A DNA stretch of 64,000 bases from positions 124,001 through 188,000 of the forward strand of contig CAVSAR010000003.1 of assembly GCA_963726085.1 (NCBI GenBank), written 5' to 3'. Below, one piece after another: positions 23,337 through 31,419 of the stretch. The notes under the pieces were generated by a model. The model saw only the letters and a list, made by a program, of their open reading frames with translations, had not been told where the DNA came from and did not search any database. Each line of letters begins with the position of its first letter. Position 1 is the stretch's first letter. Both the position numbers and the translations under genes were made by a program. The DNA is from ZC4RG30 sp963726085. GTDB taxonomy: Bacteria; Pseudomonadota; Gammaproteobacteria; Steroidobacterales; Steroidobacteraceae.

Positions 23337-24826
23337 GCCAGCACCACGTCGTACTGGTCGATGCCATACAGGGACTCCGCCTGCAGGCGAATCGGGCGGC
23401 CCAGCTGCGTTTCCAGCTCGGCCAGCACGGCGGCTTCCTCCTCCAGCAGCCAGCTGACGACGTCCTGGTGCGCCAGCACCACCAGTTCATCGCTCTGGAA
23501 CTGCTGGCTCTGGCGCATCAGCTCGCGATAGATCTCGTGGCTCACCGTCTCCGGCGTGCGCACGAAGCCGCGGCCCAGGCACTGCGGGCAGGGAGCGCAC
23601 AGCAGGTGCTCCAGGCTCTCGCGCGTGCGCTTGCGCGTCATCTCCACCAGGCCCAGCGGCGAGATGTTGGCGATATGCGTCTGGGACCGATCCGTGGCCA
23701 GCGCCGACTGCAGCGCCGACAGCAACGCCTGGCGATGATCCACGTCCTGCATGTCGATGAAGTCGATCAGGATGATCCCGCCCAGGTTGCGCACGCGCAG
23801 CTGCCGCGCAATGGTCACCGCCGCCTCCAGGTTGGTGCGGAAGATCGTCTCCTCCAGGTTGCGATGCCCGACGTAGCCGCCGGTATTGACGTCCACGGTG
23901 GTCATCGCCTCGGTCTGCTGGATCACGATGTAACCGCCGGACTTCAGCGCCACCCGCTGGTCCAGCGCGCGACTGATCTCCTCCTCGATGCCGTGCAGGT
24001 CGAAGATCGGGCGCGGGGCCTGGTGCAGCTCGATGCGGTCGGTAAATTCCGGCATGAACGAGCGCGTGAACTCCTGCATGCGCGCAAACTCCACGGTTGA
24101 GTCCACCAGCACGCGGCGCACCTCCGGTCGCAGTTCATCGCGCAGCACGCGCGTGGACAGCGGCAGGTCCTCGTGCACCAGGTTGCCCGATTCGGTGGTA
24201 GTCGCGCGTTCCCGCACATGGGACCACATGCGCTGCAGGTATAACATGTCGGCGTGCAGCGCCTCCAGCGGCGCGCCCTGCGCGGCGGTGCGCACGATGT
24301 AGCCGCCACGCGCACCACTGGCTTGCTCGTGCTCGCCGGCCAGGGTGGTCACCAACTCGCGCAGCCGGCCGCGCTCTTCCTCTGATTCGATCCGTGCCGA
24401 TACCCCGACGCGCGCGCCACGCGGCATGTACACCAGGTAGCGCGATGGCAGGGAGACATGCGTCGAGAGCCGCGCCCCCTTGGTGCCCAGTGGATCCTTG
24501 ACCACCTGCACCAGCAGGTCGTCGCCTTCACGCACCAGCGAGCGGATATCCACTTCCTGTGCGGCTTCCGGCTGGGCGTCGTTGGCCGGGTCCGGCGGCG
24601 GTCCCAGCACATCCGCGACGTGCAGGAACGCCGTGCGCGCCAGGCCAATGTCCAGAAACGCCGCCTGCATGCCCGGTAGCACGCGCGAGACGCGGCCCTT
24701 GTACAGATTGCTGACCAGGCCCCGCCGGCTGGTGCGTTCGATGAACAGCTCCTGCAGCGCGCCGTTCTCGAGCAACGCCGCGCGCGATTCCCGCGGTGTC
24801 ACGTTCACCAGTATCTCGATGCTCAT
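23333..24826 (-). CDS. rng: Ribonuclease G
   Basis: A 497-residue RNase E/G endoribonuclease that matures the 16S rRNA 5' end and degrades mRNA. The S1 domain contains NLYKGRVSRVLPGMQAAFLDIG. The catalytic DNase-I-like domain has VDVNTGGYVG and LIDFIDMQDVDHR with its two Mg-binding Asp. The Zn-link CPQC appears in CAPCPQCLGRGFV. It lacks the long RNase E scaffold, so it is Rng. The ATG at 24826 overlaps the maf stop by one base (TGATG). Confidence 0.95.
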   Translation of the reverse strand: MSIEILVNVTPRESRAALLENGALQELFIERTSRRGLVSNLYKGRVSRVLPGMQAAFLDIGLARTAFLHVADVLGPPPDPANDAQPEAAQEVDIRSLVREGDDLLVQVVKDPLGTKGARLSTHVSLPSRYLVYMPRGARVGVSARIESEEERGRLRELVTTLAGEHEQASGARGGYIVRTAAQGAPLEALHADMLYLQRMWSHVRERATTTESGNLVHEDLPLSTRVLRDELRPEVRRVLVDSTVEFARMQEFTRSFMPEFTDRIELHQAPRPIFDLHGIEEEISRALDQRVALKSGGYIVIQQTEAMTTVDVNTGGYVGHRNLEETIFRTNLEAAVTIARQLRVRNLGGIILIDFIDMQDVDHRQALLSALQSALATDRSQTHIANISPLGLVEMTRKRTRESLEHLLCAPCPQCLGRGFVRTPETVSHEIYRELMRQSQQFQSDELVVLAHQDVVSWLLEEEAAVLAELETQLGRPIRLQAESLYGIDQYDVVLA

Positions 24827-25452
24827 CAGCGGCCTCCGTACAGCCCGTGAGCCTGCAGCAGTTGTGCCGTTTCGTACAGCGGCAAACCCATAACACCGGA
24901 ATAGCTGCCATCGATATGCGCGATGAAGCGCGCGCCGCGGCCCTGGATGGCATAGCCGCCGGCCTTGCCGGCCGGTTCGCCGCTGGCCCAGTAGGTTGCA
25001 GCCTCCTGCGGCGAGATGACACGCATGGTCACGGCCGTATCGCTGCATGCCAGGGCCACCGAGTCGCCTGGCGCCGCGGCCCGCCCGCTGTCGGGCATGG
25101 CAAGGGCCACCGCCGTGAGTACGTGGTGGGTATGGCCGCCCAGTGCCTGCAGCATCCGCACGCAGTCGGGCTGGTCTGCCGGTTTGCCGAACACCACCGC
25201 ATCCAGCACGACGATGGTATCGGCACCCAGCACCGGCAACCCAGGGTTGCGCCGCCGACCCTCGATGGCCTTGGCCTGCGCCAGCCGGCGCACCAGCGCG
25301 CCGGGGGTCTCGCCGGCCAGGGCTGACTCATCGACATCGGTGACACGCACGGCATGCGCCACGCCGATCTGTGCCAGCAGCGCACTGCGTCGCGGCGACG
25401 CGGAAGCCAGCACCACCAGCGGCGCATTGCCAGTCACCGACAGCGAGGCCAA
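24826..25452 (-). CDS. maf: Maf-family nucleoside triphosphate pyrophosphatase (dTTP/UTP type)
   Basis: A 208-residue Maf/YhdE-type house-cleaning pyrophosphatase hydrolysing non-canonical or excess NTPs. It begins with the LVVLASASPRRSALLAQIG signature and carries LGADTIVVLD (catalytic Asp) and the C-terminal GEPAGKAGGYAIQGRGA. The start is TTG at 25452, chosen because a strong GAAGGAG Shine-Dalgarno lies 6 bases upstream, overlapping the rlmH stop. It is in the rlmH-maf-rng cluster. Confidence 0.92.
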   Translation of the reverse strand: MASLSVTGNAPLVVLASASPRRSALLAQIGVAHAVRVTDVDESALAGETPGALVRRLAQAKAIEGRRRNPGLPVLGADTIVVLDAVVFGKPADQPDCVRMLQALGGHTHHVLTAVALAMPDSGRAAAPGDSVALACSDTAVTMRVISPQEAATYWASGEPAGKAGGYAIQGRGARFIAHIDGSYSGVMGLPLYETAQLLQAHGLYGGR

Positions 25453-25462
25453 ACGTGCTCCT

Positions 25463-25930
25463 TCATTCCCGATGATAGGGATGGCCGTCCAGCAGCGAGA
25501 CGGCACGATAAATCTGCTCGGCAAATACCACGCGCACCAGCGCGTGCGGCAAGGTCAGTGTCGACAGCGACCAGCGTTCATCGGCCCGCTGCAGCACTTC
25601 CGGCGCGAACCCGTCGGCACCACCGACCAGGAACACCAGATCGCGCCCCTCCTGCAGGCGCACTGCCAGCCAGCGTGACAGGGCCAGGCTGCTGCGGGCT
25701 GTGCCGCGCTCGTCCAGCACCACCACATAGTCGCCGGGTCGGACGCTGGCCAGCAGTTTGCGTCCCTCTTCGCCCATCGCACGCTGCAGGTCGCCACTGC
25801 CGCGCTTGGTAGCGGGGATTTCCACCAGGGTCAGCGGCAATCGCGGGCGCAGCCGCCGCGCATAGTCCTCGAAGCCTTCGCGAATCCAGCCAGGCATTCG
25901 CTGGCCAACGGCTACCAGGGCCAGGCGCAT
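25463..25930 (-). CDS. rlmH: 23S rRNA (pseudouridine1915-N3)-methyltransferase
   Basis: A 155-residue SPOUT methyltransferase that methylates pseudouridine 1915 of 23S rRNA on assembled 70S ribosomes. Conserved segments are VVVLDERGTARSSLALSRWL, FLVGGADGF and the C-terminal trefoil-knot region TLPHALVRVVFAEQIYRA, ending in HPYHRE. Length matches the family exactly. It is downstream of rsfS, the standard rsfS-rlmH pair. Confidence 0.96.
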   Translation of the reverse strand: MRLALVAVGQRMPGWIREGFEDYARRLRPRLPLTLVEIPATKRGSGDLQRAMGEEGRKLLASVRPGDYVVVLDERGTARSSLALSRWLAVRLQEGRDLVFLVGGADGFAPEVLQRADERWSLSTLTLPHALVRVVFAEQIYRAVSLLDGHPYHRE

Positions 25931-25956
25931 GACGCGTTATCCCCGCTGTAATGACC

Positions 25957-26448
25957 CTAGCGCGGCGCGCGGCCCCGGGGACGAGCCGCCTTGCGCGATG
26001 CCGCACCGGCGGGGCGCGGATTCCTGGCGTGGCCCAGGTTCTTGGCCTTGGCCTTAGCCTTGGCCTTTGCTTTCTTGGGGCCCGGCTTGGGCTTCGACGG
26101 ACCGGGTTCCCAGAGGCTCTCCAGTCCATAGAACTCGCGCACGCGCGGCAGCATCACGTGCACGATCACATCGTTGAGATCCACCAGCACCCACTCGCCA
26201 TCGCGTTCGCCTTCAAGGCCCATGGGCCGGAAGCCCCCGCCCTTGGCCCGCTCGATGATCCGATCCGCGATGGAGCGTACGTGGCGGTCGGAGTTACCAG
26301 AGGCAATGATCATGCAATCGGCCACGTCGGTGGCCTTGCGCACATCCATGATCTTTATGTTTGCCGCTTTCATGTCGTCGAGCGCGGCGGCGACCAGTTT
26401 GACGAGGGCTGCCCGGGCAGGCGGGCGCGAGAACTTCACTGCAGTCAT
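25957..26448 (-). CDS. rsfS: Ribosomal silencing factor RsfS with a Lys/Ala/Pro-rich tail
   Basis: A 163-residue RsfS. The normal Iojap domain is residues ~12-112 (ANIKIMDVRKATDVADCMIIASG, RHVRSIADRI, WVLVDLNDVIVHVML, REFYGLESLW); it binds L14 and blocks subunit joining in slow growth. Residues ~115-163 are an unusual basic, disordered tail of Lys-Ala dipeptides and Arg/Pro. Typical RsfS proteins stop at ~105-120. The ATG at 26448 overlaps the nadD stop as ATGA. Confidence 0.93.
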   Translation of the reverse strand: MTAVKFSRPPARAALVKLVAAALDDMKAANIKIMDVRKATDVADCMIIASGNSDRHVRSIADRIIERAKGGGFRPMGLEGERDGEWVLVDLNDVIVHVMLPRVREFYGLESLWEPGPSKPKPGPKKAKAKAKAKAKNLGHARNPRPAGAASRKAARPRGRAPR

Positions 26449-27122
26449 TGGCGCCGAGCATACCACCCTGTGTCGCGCAGCACCCTGCAGACGCTGTCGG
26501 GCACCAGATAACGGGGGTCGCCACCGCGACCGATCAGCTGCCGCAGCTCGGTTGAGGAAATCTCCAGCTGGGTGACGGCGTGGACGTATACGCGGCCGGC
26601 CACCAGCTCATGCAGCTCGCGGACGGTGCCCGTGCCGTGATCGACCATGACTTCGCCCAGTGGTCCCTGCGTGGGGGCCTTCCAGCCGGGCCGATGCGCC
26701 ACCACCACGTGGGCAAGGGCAAGGATCTCGCGCCAGCGATGCCAGCCCGGCAGCCCCAGGAACGCATCCATTCCCAGCAACAGGCACAGGGAACGATCCG
26801 GATGTTCCGAGCGCAGCTCAGTCAGCGTGTCGACCGAATAGGACAGGCCGGTGCGCCGCACTTCACGGTCGTCCACGATAAATCCCGGCTCATCCTCGAC
26901 GGCCGCACGCACCATGGCCAGGCGCATGTCCGCCGTGGCCTGGGTCCGGTCGCGATGCGGCGGATTGCCGGTCGGAAGAAATCTTACTTCGGCCAGGCGC
27001 AGCGCCTCGCGCAGCTCGAAGGCCGTGCGCAGGTGACCATTGTGAATCGGGTCGAAGGTGCCGCCAAAGATTCCAATGGGACCGGGCCGGGTAGCCGCAA
27101 CTGCAGGAGTGTTGGAACTCAT
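26445..27122 (-). CDS. nadD: Nicotinate-nucleotide adenylyltransferase
   Basis: A 225-residue NadD adenylylating NaMN in NAD synthesis. The nucleotidyltransferase motif GIFGGTFDPIHNGHL is at residues ~16-30, FLPTGNPPHRD follows, and the C-terminal ISSTELRQLI completes the ATP site. It lies 5 bases downstream of holA and overlaps rsfS, the conserved holA-nadD-rsfS-rlmH order. Confidence 0.96.
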   Translation of the reverse strand: MSSNTPAVAATRPGPIGIFGGTFDPIHNGHLRTAFELREALRLAEVRFLPTGNPPHRDRTQATADMRLAMVRAAVEDEPGFIVDDREVRRTGLSYSVDTLTELRSEHPDRSLCLLLGMDAFLGLPGWHRWREILALAHVVVAHRPGWKAPTQGPLGEVMVDHGTGTVRELHELVAGRVYVHAVTQLEISSTELRQLIGRGGDPRYLVPDSVCRVLRDTGWYARRQ

Positions 27123-27127
27123 GAGCT

Positions 27128-28141
27128 TTAGGAAGCCTGTCGCAGCACGTCCGCGCCTCCGGAAAATGCCGCGACCAGCAGCGCCAGTTCATCCCAGGCA
27201 TTGCCGAAGCGCTGACCCTTGATGATCTGGTCGGTGCGCGCGGCATGGGTGTTGAGTTGTGCGTACCACGCGCGGCCCAGGGGCCGAAATCGTGCGGCCG
27301 CCGCCGGCAGCAGTTGCCGATGCCGGGACCAGACGCCGCTGACGTGCGCGCCCGGCACCAGGGTCAACCACACCATGCGCAACTCCTGCCACAAGGACCA
27401 GAGGATCAACGTGGGCTCTTCCCCCTCTGCCTTCAGTCCTGCCAGCACGCGCAGCGCGCGCGCCCGGTCTCCCTGCAGCACCGCCTCGCCCAGCTGCGTG
27501 ACGTCGAAGCGACTGCTCTGCGTCACGCTGGCCAGGACTTGCGCCGCGCCGGCGCTGCGGATCCCCGCAAGCGCAAGTTTTTGCAGCTCCTGGATTGCTG
27601 CCAGCAGGTTGCCCTCGGTGTGGGCAACGAGCGCGGCGATTGCGGCATCGTCCAGCTCAATGCCGCTGCGCGTCGCGCGCGTGCGCAGCCACGCCGCAAA
27701 GCGCGCCGCGGGTACCTCCTCGGCCACCACCCAGACCCCAGCGCCGTCGATTGCCTGCACCCAGGGGGCCTTCTGGGTCTCGAAGTCCAGGGCGCCAGTG
27801 ATCACCAGCAGGATGAAGTCGCTGCCGGCCAGCGCCACCAGTTCCTGCAGCACCTTCGCACCCAGTCCGGGCTTGCCTGCGGGCAGTCGCACCTCGATCA
27901 GGCGCCGTGAAGCAAACAGCGACAGCGCCTGCGCCGCGGCGTGGATTTCATCCCACGGCCCGTTGCTGTTGGCGCGCTCGACAAAAAACACTTCACGTTC
28001 GGTGTAGCCCTGGCCGCGCGCCGCCGCGCGCAACATGTCCGCCGCTTCGCCCGCGGTCAGGGGTTCATCGCCAGAGATCAGGTAAACCGGAGCCAGCCCG
28101 CGTTGCAGCGCGGATTCGAGCTTTTCGGGTGTGGTTTTCAA
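27128..28141 (-). CDS. holA: DNA polymerase III subunit delta
   Basis: A 337-residue delta subunit, the clamp-loader component that opens the beta clamp. The N-terminal PVYLISGDEPLTAGEAADMLR, the FASRRLIEVRLP segment and the AQALSLF patch near the beta-binding region are family features. The start is TTG at 28141, seven bases after a perfect TATAAT. It leads the holA-nadD-rsfS-rlmH run and is divergent from hinT. lptE, which normally precedes holA, is here separated by five other genes. Confidence 0.92.
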   Translation of the reverse strand: MKTTPEKLESALQRGLAPVYLISGDEPLTAGEAADMLRAAARGQGYTEREVFFVERANSNGPWDEIHAAAQALSLFASRRLIEVRLPAGKPGLGAKVLQELVALAGSDFILLVITGALDFETQKAPWVQAIDGAGVWVVAEEVPAARFAAWLRTRATRSGIELDDAAIAALVAHTEGNLLAAIQELQKLALAGIRSAGAAQVLASVTQSSRFDVTQLGEAVLQGDRARALRVLAGLKAEGEEPTLILWSLWQELRMVWLTLVPGAHVSGVWSRHRQLLPAAAARFRPLGRAWYAQLNTHAARTDQIIKGQRFGNAWDELALLVAAFSGGADVLRQAS

Positions 28142-28164
28142 GCGCCGTATTATAGTCTTATCCC
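28142..28164. promoter_or_regulatory. 23-base divergent promoter space holA/hinT
   Basis: The plus strand has TATAGT (28151-28156) ending 8 bases before the hinT ATG. The minus strand has TATAAT (28154-28149) ending 7 bases before the holA TTG. The two hexamers overlap by four bases. No Shine-Dalgarno fits for either gene, so both look leaderless. Confidence 0.6.
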
Positions 28165-28521
28165 ATGGCCACCCTGTTCGAACGCATCGCCACCGGGGCC
28201 CTGCCGGCTGATATCGTTTACCAGGACGCGGAAATCACTGCGTTCCGGGACATTCACCCACGTGCCCCGGTCCACATCCTGATCATTCCCAACAAGCCCA
28301 TCCCGACAGCCAACGACATCACCGATGCCGACGCACCGCTGATCGGACGACTGTTCTTGGTGGCGCGCGACCTCGCGCGCAAACTGGGAATCGCCGACGA
28401 CGGCTACCGGCTGATCGTCAACTGCAACGCCCATGGCGGACAGGAGGTGTACCACCTGCATCTGCACCTGCTGGGCGGCGCGCCGCTGGGCCCCATGACG
28501 GTCACGCGCGGAGTGGCGTGA
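28165..28521 (+). CDS. hinT: HIT-family nucleotide hydrolase (HinT)
   Basis: A 118-residue histidine-triad protein of the HinT branch, a purine nucleoside phosphoramidase. The triad signature HGGQEVYHLHLHLLGG is intact near the C-terminus, and IHPRAPVHILIIPNKPI is the typical nucleotide-binding segment. It is divergent from holA and its stop overlaps the pip ATG (TGATG). Confidence 0.95.
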   Translation: MATLFERIATGALPADIVYQDAEITAFRDIHPRAPVHILIIPNKPIPTANDITDADAPLIGRLFLVARDLARKLGIADDGYRLIVNCNAHGGQEVYHLHLHLLGGAPLGPMTVTRGVA

Positions 28522-29482
28522 TGGCGGCACGGGACTGGCTGTACCCGGCGATCCGCCCGTACCGCACCGGCCGGCTGCGGGTATCGGCGCTGCATGAACT
28601 GTATTTCGAGGAGAGCGGCAACCCGAAGGGCAAGCCGGTGGTATTCCTGCACGGCGGCCCCGGCGGCGGCACCGAGCCGCGCATGCGGCGGTTCTTCAAT
28701 CCGCGCCGCTACCGCATCGTCCTGTTCGACCAGCGCGGTTGCGGCAAGAGCACGCCACACGCCAGCCTCGAGGACAACACCACCTGGGACCTGGTGGCGG
28801 ACATCGAGAAGCTGCGCGAGCACCTGGGCGTGGAGCGCTGGCAGGTGTTCGGCGGCTCCTGGGGTTCAACGCTGGCACTGGCCTATGCACAGCGCCACGC
28901 ACAGCGCGTGACCGAGCTGGTGCTGCGCGGCATCTTCCTGCTGCGCCGTTCCGAGCTTGAGTGGTTCTACCAGAACAGCCAGGGCGCGGCGGCGTTGTTC
29001 CCCGACCAGTGGGAGAAGTTCGTCGATCACATTCCCGAGGCCGAGCGCTACGACATGATGCGCGCCTACTACCGGCGCCTGACCAGCAGCGACACGCGCG
29101 AGCGCAACGCCGCGGCCCGCACCTGGTCGATCTGGGAGGCCGCCACCAGCTACCTGCGCAGCAGCCCGGCGGACCTGGCAAAGTTCAAGGATCCAGCCAC
29201 CGCGGCGGCATTCGCGCGCATCGAATGCCACTACTTCATCAATGGCGGCTTTCTCGACAGCGAAGACCAGCTGCTGCGCGACGTGGCGCAATCCGGAAGA
29301 TTCCCTGCGTGATCGTGCAGGGCCGCTACGACGTGGTGTGCCCGATGCGCAGCGCCTGGCACCTGCATCGCGCCTGGCCGCGGGCCAAACTCGTGATCGT
29401 GCCCGACGCCGGGCACTCGGCATTCGAACCGGGCAACACCAAGGCACTGCGCCAGGCGACGGACGGATTCGCGCGCGCCTAG
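28521..29482 (+). CDS. pip: Proline iminopeptidase (frameshifted in this assembly)
   Basis: A ~320-residue S33 alpha/beta-hydrolase that removes N-terminal proline. The oxyanion-loop FLHGGPGGGTEPRMRRFF, RIVLFDQRGCGKSTPH and nucleophile elbow GGSWGSTLALAYA are in the first frame. The Asp and His triad members (VQGRYDVVCPM, PDAGHSAFE) are in the second. The frame breaks near 29288: adding one base in GTGGCGCAATCC restores DVARIRKIPCVIVQGRYD. It is convergent with the YqjE-like gene, overlapping by 4 bases. Confidence 0.9.
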
Positions 29483-30075
29483 GCTGACTTTCTATTGCGC
29501 CAGAATCTCAGCGCGGCAAGACCCAGTGGCAGGATCACGCCCAAGCCACTGAATCGCGCCCGGCGCCGCAGCAGCGTGGTCAGGATCAGGGCCGCGACGC
29601 TGAGTCCGATCTTGGCCCCACCGCCGGCACCGGCCGGACGCGCGAACAGGCCATGCAGTTGTTCCCTGCTGTCCTGCAGTCGCTGGGCCGCTGCAGCATC
29701 GTCAATCTTCACCGGCTGCCCCGGCTGGCCACGCAGGTCGGTGGCGATCTCACCGGCCAGCATCGACCACGGCGCGACCATGCGGGTGCGCAGCGCCGCC
29801 GCCGCGCCCACCAGCGCTGCCACAATACCCAGCACGCACACCACGAGAATGCCGCCGGCCACCCACCATCGGTACGGGGTATTCCAGCTGGCCAGGATGG
29901 CCACGACGATGCCAACCACCAGGGTCACCGACGCCAGGATGGCCACGATGGCGAACAGGAAGACGCGCCGCGCCAGTTGCATGCCCCACTGATGCGTGGC
30001 GCTGCTGGTGACCGCGGCGTAGGCGCGCAGGTGCTCCGCCAGGGCCGACCTTATGTTGGGTTCGTTCACGGCCAC
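29479..30075 (-). CDS. YqjE-like phage-holin-family membrane protein
   Basis: A 198-residue membrane protein. Two hydrophobic helices (~37-62 and ~70-95) form the holin superfamily III/YqjE-like core, and a third hydrophobic stretch lies near the C-terminus (~155-190), ending RFWRNRKSA. The DUF883-YqjE gene pair is widespread in Proteobacteria and is stress-associated, but the biochemical role is unknown. The GTG start at 30075 overlaps the DUF883 stop by one base, so the two are coupled. Confidence 0.75.
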   Translation of the reverse strand: MAVNEPNIRSALAEHLRAYAAVTSSATHQWGMQLARRVFLFAIVAILASVTLVVGIVVAILASWNTPYRWWVAGGILVVCVLGIVAALVGAAAALRTRMVAPWSMLAGEIATDLRGQPGQPVKIDDAAAAQRLQDSREQLHGLFARPAGAGGGAKIGLSVAALILTTLLRRRARFSGLGVILPLGLAALRFWRNRKSA

Positions 30076-30383
30076 TAGCGCCTGCTGATCAGCACGCCGA
30101 GGGCCAGACCCAGCACAGCGGCGACGCCGGCCACCTGCCAGGGATTGTCATGCGCAAAGTCATCAGCCTGCTTGGCGGCGGCACGCAGTTCACGCTGCCC
30201 CTTGGCCGCGCTCTCCTTGATGCGCTGGGCACTGCCCTGCACGCGTTCGCGCAATTCGGCCAGTTCTTCCTGGCCGCGATCGCGCGCGCCGGACAGCAGC
30301 TCCAATACCTCATCGACGAAGCTGCCGATCTCGCTGCGGGCGGCGTCCAGATGCTCCGCGCCATGGTCGATGGATTCCTTCAT
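30075..30383 (-). CDS. DUF883 (ElaB/YqjD-like) membrane-anchored protein
   Basis: A 102-residue protein with a long amphipathic helix (~5-75, rich in Arg/Glu/Ala) followed by HDNPWQVAGVAAVLGLALGVLISRR, the characteristic DNPW motif plus C-terminal TM anchor. E. coli ElaB/YqjD of this family tether ribosomes to the inner membrane in stationary phase. The ATG at 30383 is chosen over an upstream GTG because an AAGGAG Shine-Dalgarno lies 8 bases before it; a TATAAT at 30415-30410 drives a short leader. Confidence 0.87.
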   Translation of the reverse strand: MKESIDHGAEHLDAARSEIGSFVDEVLELLSGARDRGQEELAELRERVQGSAQRIKESAAKGQRELRAAAKQADDFAHDNPWQVAGVAAVLGLALGVLISRR

Positions 30384-30391
30384 TGCCGGCA

Positions 30392-30415
30392 CTCCTTTGT
30401 GTGACCGCCATTATA
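30392..30415 (-). promoter_or_regulatory. Promoter -10 and Shine-Dalgarno of the DUF883 gene
   Basis: On the minus strand a perfect TATAAT (30415-30410) is followed by a ~20-base leader carrying AAGGAG (30397-30392), 8 bases before the ATG. This leadered architecture contrasts with the leaderless pattern elsewhere in the window and lies just after the HExxH gene. Confidence 0.6.
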
Positions 30416-30419
30416 GGCG

Positions 30420-30902
30420 CTACAGCCGCAGGGCACCCGTCAGTCGCCCACTCGCGTCCAACAGGCCCCGCGCCAGCAGCCACAGCCGCGAATCCCCGGC
30501 GTCCTGCTCGAACCAGGCGCGGGTCGAACCCAGGCGAAAGCTGTACCCCCAGTCGTCCATGTCAGTGCAGGCGCGGTGCAGCCCGCACTGGGGCAGTTCG
30601 CAGGCCAGCAGCAGTTGCAGGTAGCATACGGCGGCCTCCTCGGCGTCGTCGCCGCCGGCATCGCGATCCAGGCCCGCGCGGCGCTCCGGGGACATGCAGA
30701 TGAAATGGGCCGCTTCATGCAGCACGGAATGCAGCGGCGTATCCGGGCGCGCGTACAGCACGTCGCCCTTGAGGCCGGCCTCCGATTCGCCCCAGTAACT
30801 GCCGGGGATATCCTCGCCGTGGGGCACCAGGCGCAGTTCCAGGCCGTAGCGCGCCAGCTGGAGGCCCAGGGCGAGACGATCAAGTCCGGTCAGACGCAGC
30901 AT
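30420..30902 (-). CDS. Small conserved protein with HExxH zinc-metalloprotease motif
   Basis: A 160-residue protein I recognise only as a conserved type without an assigned function. HSVLHEAAHFICM (H62, E63, H66) is a zincin motif, and ~20 residues later DDAEEAAVCYLQLLLA could supply the third ligand (E88/E89), a gluzincin-like arrangement. GSYWGESEAG and the C-terminal WGYSFRLGSTRAWFE are probably also conserved. There is no signal peptide or TM segment. It starts 19 bases after lptE and is probably co-transcribed with leuS-lptE. Peptidase activity is inference. Confidence 0.72.
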   Translation of the reverse strand: MLRLTGLDRLALGLQLARYGLELRLVPHGEDIPGSYWGESEAGLKGDVLYARPDTPLHSVLHEAAHFICMSPERRAGLDRDAGGDDAEEAAVCYLQLLLACELPQCGLHRACTDMDDWGYSFRLGSTRAWFEQDAGDSRLWLLARGLLDASGRLTGALRL

Positions 30903-30921
30903 CAACGACGGAAGGTTTGGG

Positions 30922-31419
30922 TTACAGCGACGACAGGCGCCGCGCGACCACGCTGGCCATGTCGCGCGCAAGGGCCTCGGTGAGGATGGCCTTTTCCCGC
31001 TCCTTGGCCAGCAGCTTGGTCTCATCGAAACTGTAGACGCGCGACAGCGAGAATTTCTCCGCCGGCAGCAGCTCCTTGCCGCCGCTGCTGACGCTGACCT
31101 CGACCTCATATATCAGTTCGTAGTCGGTGGGAATATTGCGCGACGACACGGTCAGCACGCGCTCGGTCACCGCGTCCTTTTTGATCTGCACGATGGTGGT
31201 GCCTGCGGCTGCCGGTTCCACCATGTGCGCGCCCGAGGTCACCAGCGTGGCGCGCAGGGCCTGCGTGAAATCGCTCTGCCGGTCCACCGCCTCGATGTTG
31301 ACCACCGACAACGCCGCGGGCAGTGTCTGGTGCCCCTGCAGCTGGAAGCCACAGGCACTGGTCATGCAGCACAGCAGCACGAGGGCGGCAGCTGGGACGG
31401 CATGGGGCGCTCGGTACAT
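30922..31419 (-). CDS. lptE: LPS-assembly lipoprotein LptE
   Basis: A 165-residue outer-membrane lipoprotein that plugs the LptD barrel and assists LPS insertion. A signal sequence (~1-22) ends in a lipobox-like MTSAC followed by GFQLQG, the conserved first mature residues of LptE. The rest has the family pattern (LTVSSRNIPTDYELIYEVEVSV). The ATG at 31419 overlaps the leuS stop (TGATG); a GTG one codon upstream is possible. Position after leuS is canonical. Confidence 0.93.
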   Translation of the reverse strand: MYRAPHAVPAAALVLLCCMTSACGFQLQGHQTLPAALSVVNIEAVDRQSDFTQALRATLVTSGAHMVEPAAAGTTIVQIKKDAVTERVLTVSSRNIPTDYELIYEVEVSVSSGGKELLPAEKFSLSRVYSFDETKLLAKEREKAILTEALARDMASVVARRLSSL

